Assembly: GCA_044224215.1 (NCBI GenBank)
Contig: JBGAKX010000008.1
Span: 1-63,392, forward strand
Direction of reading: 5' to 3'
DNA: 63,392 bases
From: DAOMFM01 sp035429825
GTDB taxonomy: Bacteria; Acidobacteriota; Blastocatellia; UBA7656; JADIYM01
How positions within the stretch are numbered: the stretch's first letter is position 1; the number at the start of each line of letters is the position of its first letter. This document shows, in pieces, positions 61,840 through 63,392 of this stretch. The notes under the pieces are model-generated. The model was not told where the DNA came from. It searched no databases and saw nothing but the letters and a program-made list of their open reading frames with translations. A program made the translations under genes and the position numbers.

Positions 61840-63392
61840 TGCGGCGCTGGGTCGGCGTTGGCGTTCACGTCGCGTGTCTCCTCGTCATCGGGCTCGCCGT
61901 AACGTATCTCTACAGAGAGCTGCTGCAGACCCGCGCGTTCCTCAGTCACGAGGTCTACTACACGTACATACGCGCGCATGAAGTCGCGCTCGAGCTGTCT
62001 GCCGGGCATCTTCCGCAGGCCTTTCCCGACGCGATCTTCGGGGCGGGATTCGCGTTTCCGCGCTTCTATCCGCCGTTCACGTTGTGGTTGTCCGCGGGGC
62101 TCAGCCTGCTCGTTGGCAACACGTGTCTCGGCGTGAACCTGACGTTCTTTCTGTCGGTCGTGCTGTCGGGCTTCACGATGTACTTTGCCGCCGTCGTGCT
62201 TGGCCGTGACCGTCTGATCGCGCTGGCGGCGTCGCTGCTCTACGTGTCGATGCCGTACCGGTTCGTCGATGTCTTTGTGCGCGGCGCGCTTGCGGAAGCC
62301 TGGTCGTTCGTGTGGTACCCGCTCGTCATCGCCGGCCTGTGGCGCGCGTATACCCGGCGGACGCTCCCGTGGTACCTGCCCGTCGCGGTCGGACTGCTGC
62401 TCGTGTCCCACAACATCACCGCGCTGTACTTCCTCGCCTTTTGCACCCTGCTCTGCATGGCTGCTTTTGTCGGCAAGGGAATCCGCGGAGTCGCCATGCC
62501 GGTTCTCGGGATTGCTCTCGGGTGCGGGCTCGCCGTCTGGTTCCTTCTGCCTCAGCAGTACTACATGAAGTCGGTGCTCGTCAGCGATCCGGCGTACATG
62601 TGGGCCGACGACCTGCACGTGCAGGAGCATCGCGTGATGCCGTGGCAGTTCTTCTACTCGCTACCGAACGCCTGGTACGGCGAGTCGAACGATCCGTCGT
62701 ACGCGGATGCGATGAGCTTTGAGCTCGGCGCCGGGCAGCTCGCGCTTCCTCCCGTCGCGCTGACGTTTCTCGTCGCGATGCGGCGCCGTCGTCTCCTCCG
62801 GACGAGGCCTTTCGGTGTCTTCAGCGCCGTGATTCTGGCGGGTTATGTCGGATGTCTCGCGTTCATGGTCTGGCCGATTTCGTTCCTCGTGGTCCTTCCC
62901 AAGCAGTTCGCGTACATCCAGTTCCCATGGCGCATGCTCGCAATCACCGCGTTTATGTCGGTGCTCGCGCTCGTCGTCACGGCACGCTGCGCGCGGCTGC
63001 GGCGAAGGTCCGTCATTCTGCTGGCGGCCGCAAGCGTGGCGATCGTGCTGCTCGTCCCGGGCTTTGAGCGCAAGGCGCAGACGCATGAGGGCTTCACCGA
63101 CGCCACGGTCCTCGACGCCGAATACGTGCGCGAGGAGGGACGGACGGGATACACGGTGCTCACCGAGTACCTCCCGCGGGACTTCGACACCCGTGCGTAC
63201 GGCTCGGGCACGCTCGATCCGGATGCGCTCGAGCGGCCGCACTTCATTGACCGCTCGGACGGTGATGTCGTCGCGTGGTCGCGGGTCGGTCTGGACCTCG
63301 ACATCGAGGTCGACGCTCGGCGCGATGCGACGTTGATGGTGCCGCTCGTCTACTACGATTTCTACCGGGCAACGACCGCGACCGGCGCGGAT
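61839..63392 (+). CDS. Polytopic membrane protein, PTPS-related/GT-C-like, partial at right edge
   Basis: The frame is open without a stop for 518 codons to the end of the window, so the C-terminus is missing. The ATG at 61839 overlaps the SDR stop (TAATG), so it is translated from the same mRNA. About nine hydrophobic helices occur in the first 400 residues. The pieces AFPDAIFGAGFAFPRFYPP, LLYVSMPYRFVDVFVRGALAEAW and LLVSHNITALYFL are characteristic of the '6-pyruvoyl-tetrahydropterin synthase-related' membrane family, which resembles GT-C glycosyltransferases and YfhO. A soluble domain begins near residue 410 (VLDAEYVREEGRTGYTV). With the GT28 and SDR genes it suggests surface glycan or glycolipid assembly. 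Confidence 0.8.
   Translation, partial: MRRWVGVGVHVACLLVIGLAVTYLYRELLQTRAFLSHEVYYTYIRAHEVALELSAGHLPQAFPDAIFGAGFAFPRFYPPFTLWLSAGLSLLVGNTCLGVNLTFFLSVVLSGFTMYFAAVVLGRDRLIALAASLLYVSMPYRFVDVFVRGALAEAWSFVWYPLVIAGLWRAYTRRTLPWYLPVAVGLLLVSHNITALYFLAFCTLLCMAAFVGKGIRGVAMPVLGIALGCGLAVWFLLPQQYYMKSVLVSDPAYMWADDLHVQEHRVMPWQFFYSLPNAWYGESNDPSYADAMSFELGAGQLALPPVALTFLVAMRRRRLLRTRPFGVFSAVILAGYVGCLAFMVWPISFLVVLPKQFAYIQFPWRMLAITAFMSVLALVVTARCARLRRRSVILLAAASVAIVLLVPGFERKAQTHEGFTDATVLDAEYVREEGRTGYTVLTEYLPRDFDTRAYGSGTLDPDALERPHFIDRSDGDVVAWSRVGLDLDIEVDARRDATLMVPLVYYDFYRATTATGAD

Overview
The window is dense, high-GC bacterial DNA (roughly two thirds G+C by eye) with many GTG/TTG starts, overlapping stop/start pairs and almost no non-coding space. 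The gene content suggests Acidobacteriota: zinc-ribbon Hanks kinases with PEGA/TPR tails, a propeller-type sensor, an archaeal-type class I aldolase, tandem lepB genes, and a MoxR-DUF58-TgpA cassette. This is an inference from gene content only, since no rRNA or marker tree is available. I see no rRNA, tRNA, CRISPR array, insertion sequence, integrase or phage gene.

Layout: (1) 45-5512: uvrB and purC are divergent, followed by moxR-DUF58 and the transglutaminase gene tgpA (to 7749). (2) 7814-10305: two translationally linked secreted FecR-like proteins on the minus strand, then an OmpA-like secreted protein. (3) 10392-17811: xseA, a methyltransferase, xseB, an FHA protein and murB on the plus strand meet lon-nrdR-flippase on the minus strand, with murB and lon overlapping tail to tail. 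(4) 19176-23421: an ECF sigma factor with a recognisable ECF-type promoter, a double zinc-finger anti-sigma factor, a B-box-like membrane protein, a LiaF/DUF4097-like protein and a tiny membrane protein form an envelope-stress-like cassette. (5) 23755-33264: an M23 peptidase, secA, a helical-repeat protein, a TrkA-type K+ channel, a GT2 glycosyltransferase, a methyltransferase and an acyl-CoA dehydrogenase. (6) 33289-45855: a signalling island. A 1328-residue protein couples a 14-blade propeller plus Y_Y_Y ectodomain to an intracellular P-loop ATPase. A second protein fuses a similar ATPase to a Ser/Thr kinase. A third is a zinc-ribbon/PEGA/TPR Ser/Thr kinase. Between them lies a minus-strand operon of osmC, an unknown gene, def and a DinB-like gene. 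(7) 45855-52024: an amidohydrolase, class I fructose-bisphosphate aldolase and an agmatinase-type ureohydrolase converge on lepB-lepB-rnc. (8) 52222-63392: a TPR-like secreted protein, an FtsB-like protein, a broken ABC permease, a GH13 enzyme, rpoD with a broken reading frame before region 4, an MGDG-synthase-like glycosyltransferase, an SDR reductase, and a GT-C-like membrane protein running off the right edge.

The best candidate for something undescribed is the signalling island. It pairs a sensor ectodomain typical of hybrid two-component systems, but with an ATPase in place of the histidine kinase, with a nearby protein that links the same kind of ATPase to a Ser/Thr kinase. The right end needs caution. 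Two reading-frame breaks (ABC permease near 54.65 kb, rpoD near 59.33 kb) and a diverged 198-bp-period tandem duplication (60.73-61.12 kb) cluster within 7 kb. They may reflect real decay, but strain-mixing or assembly error is at least as likely.
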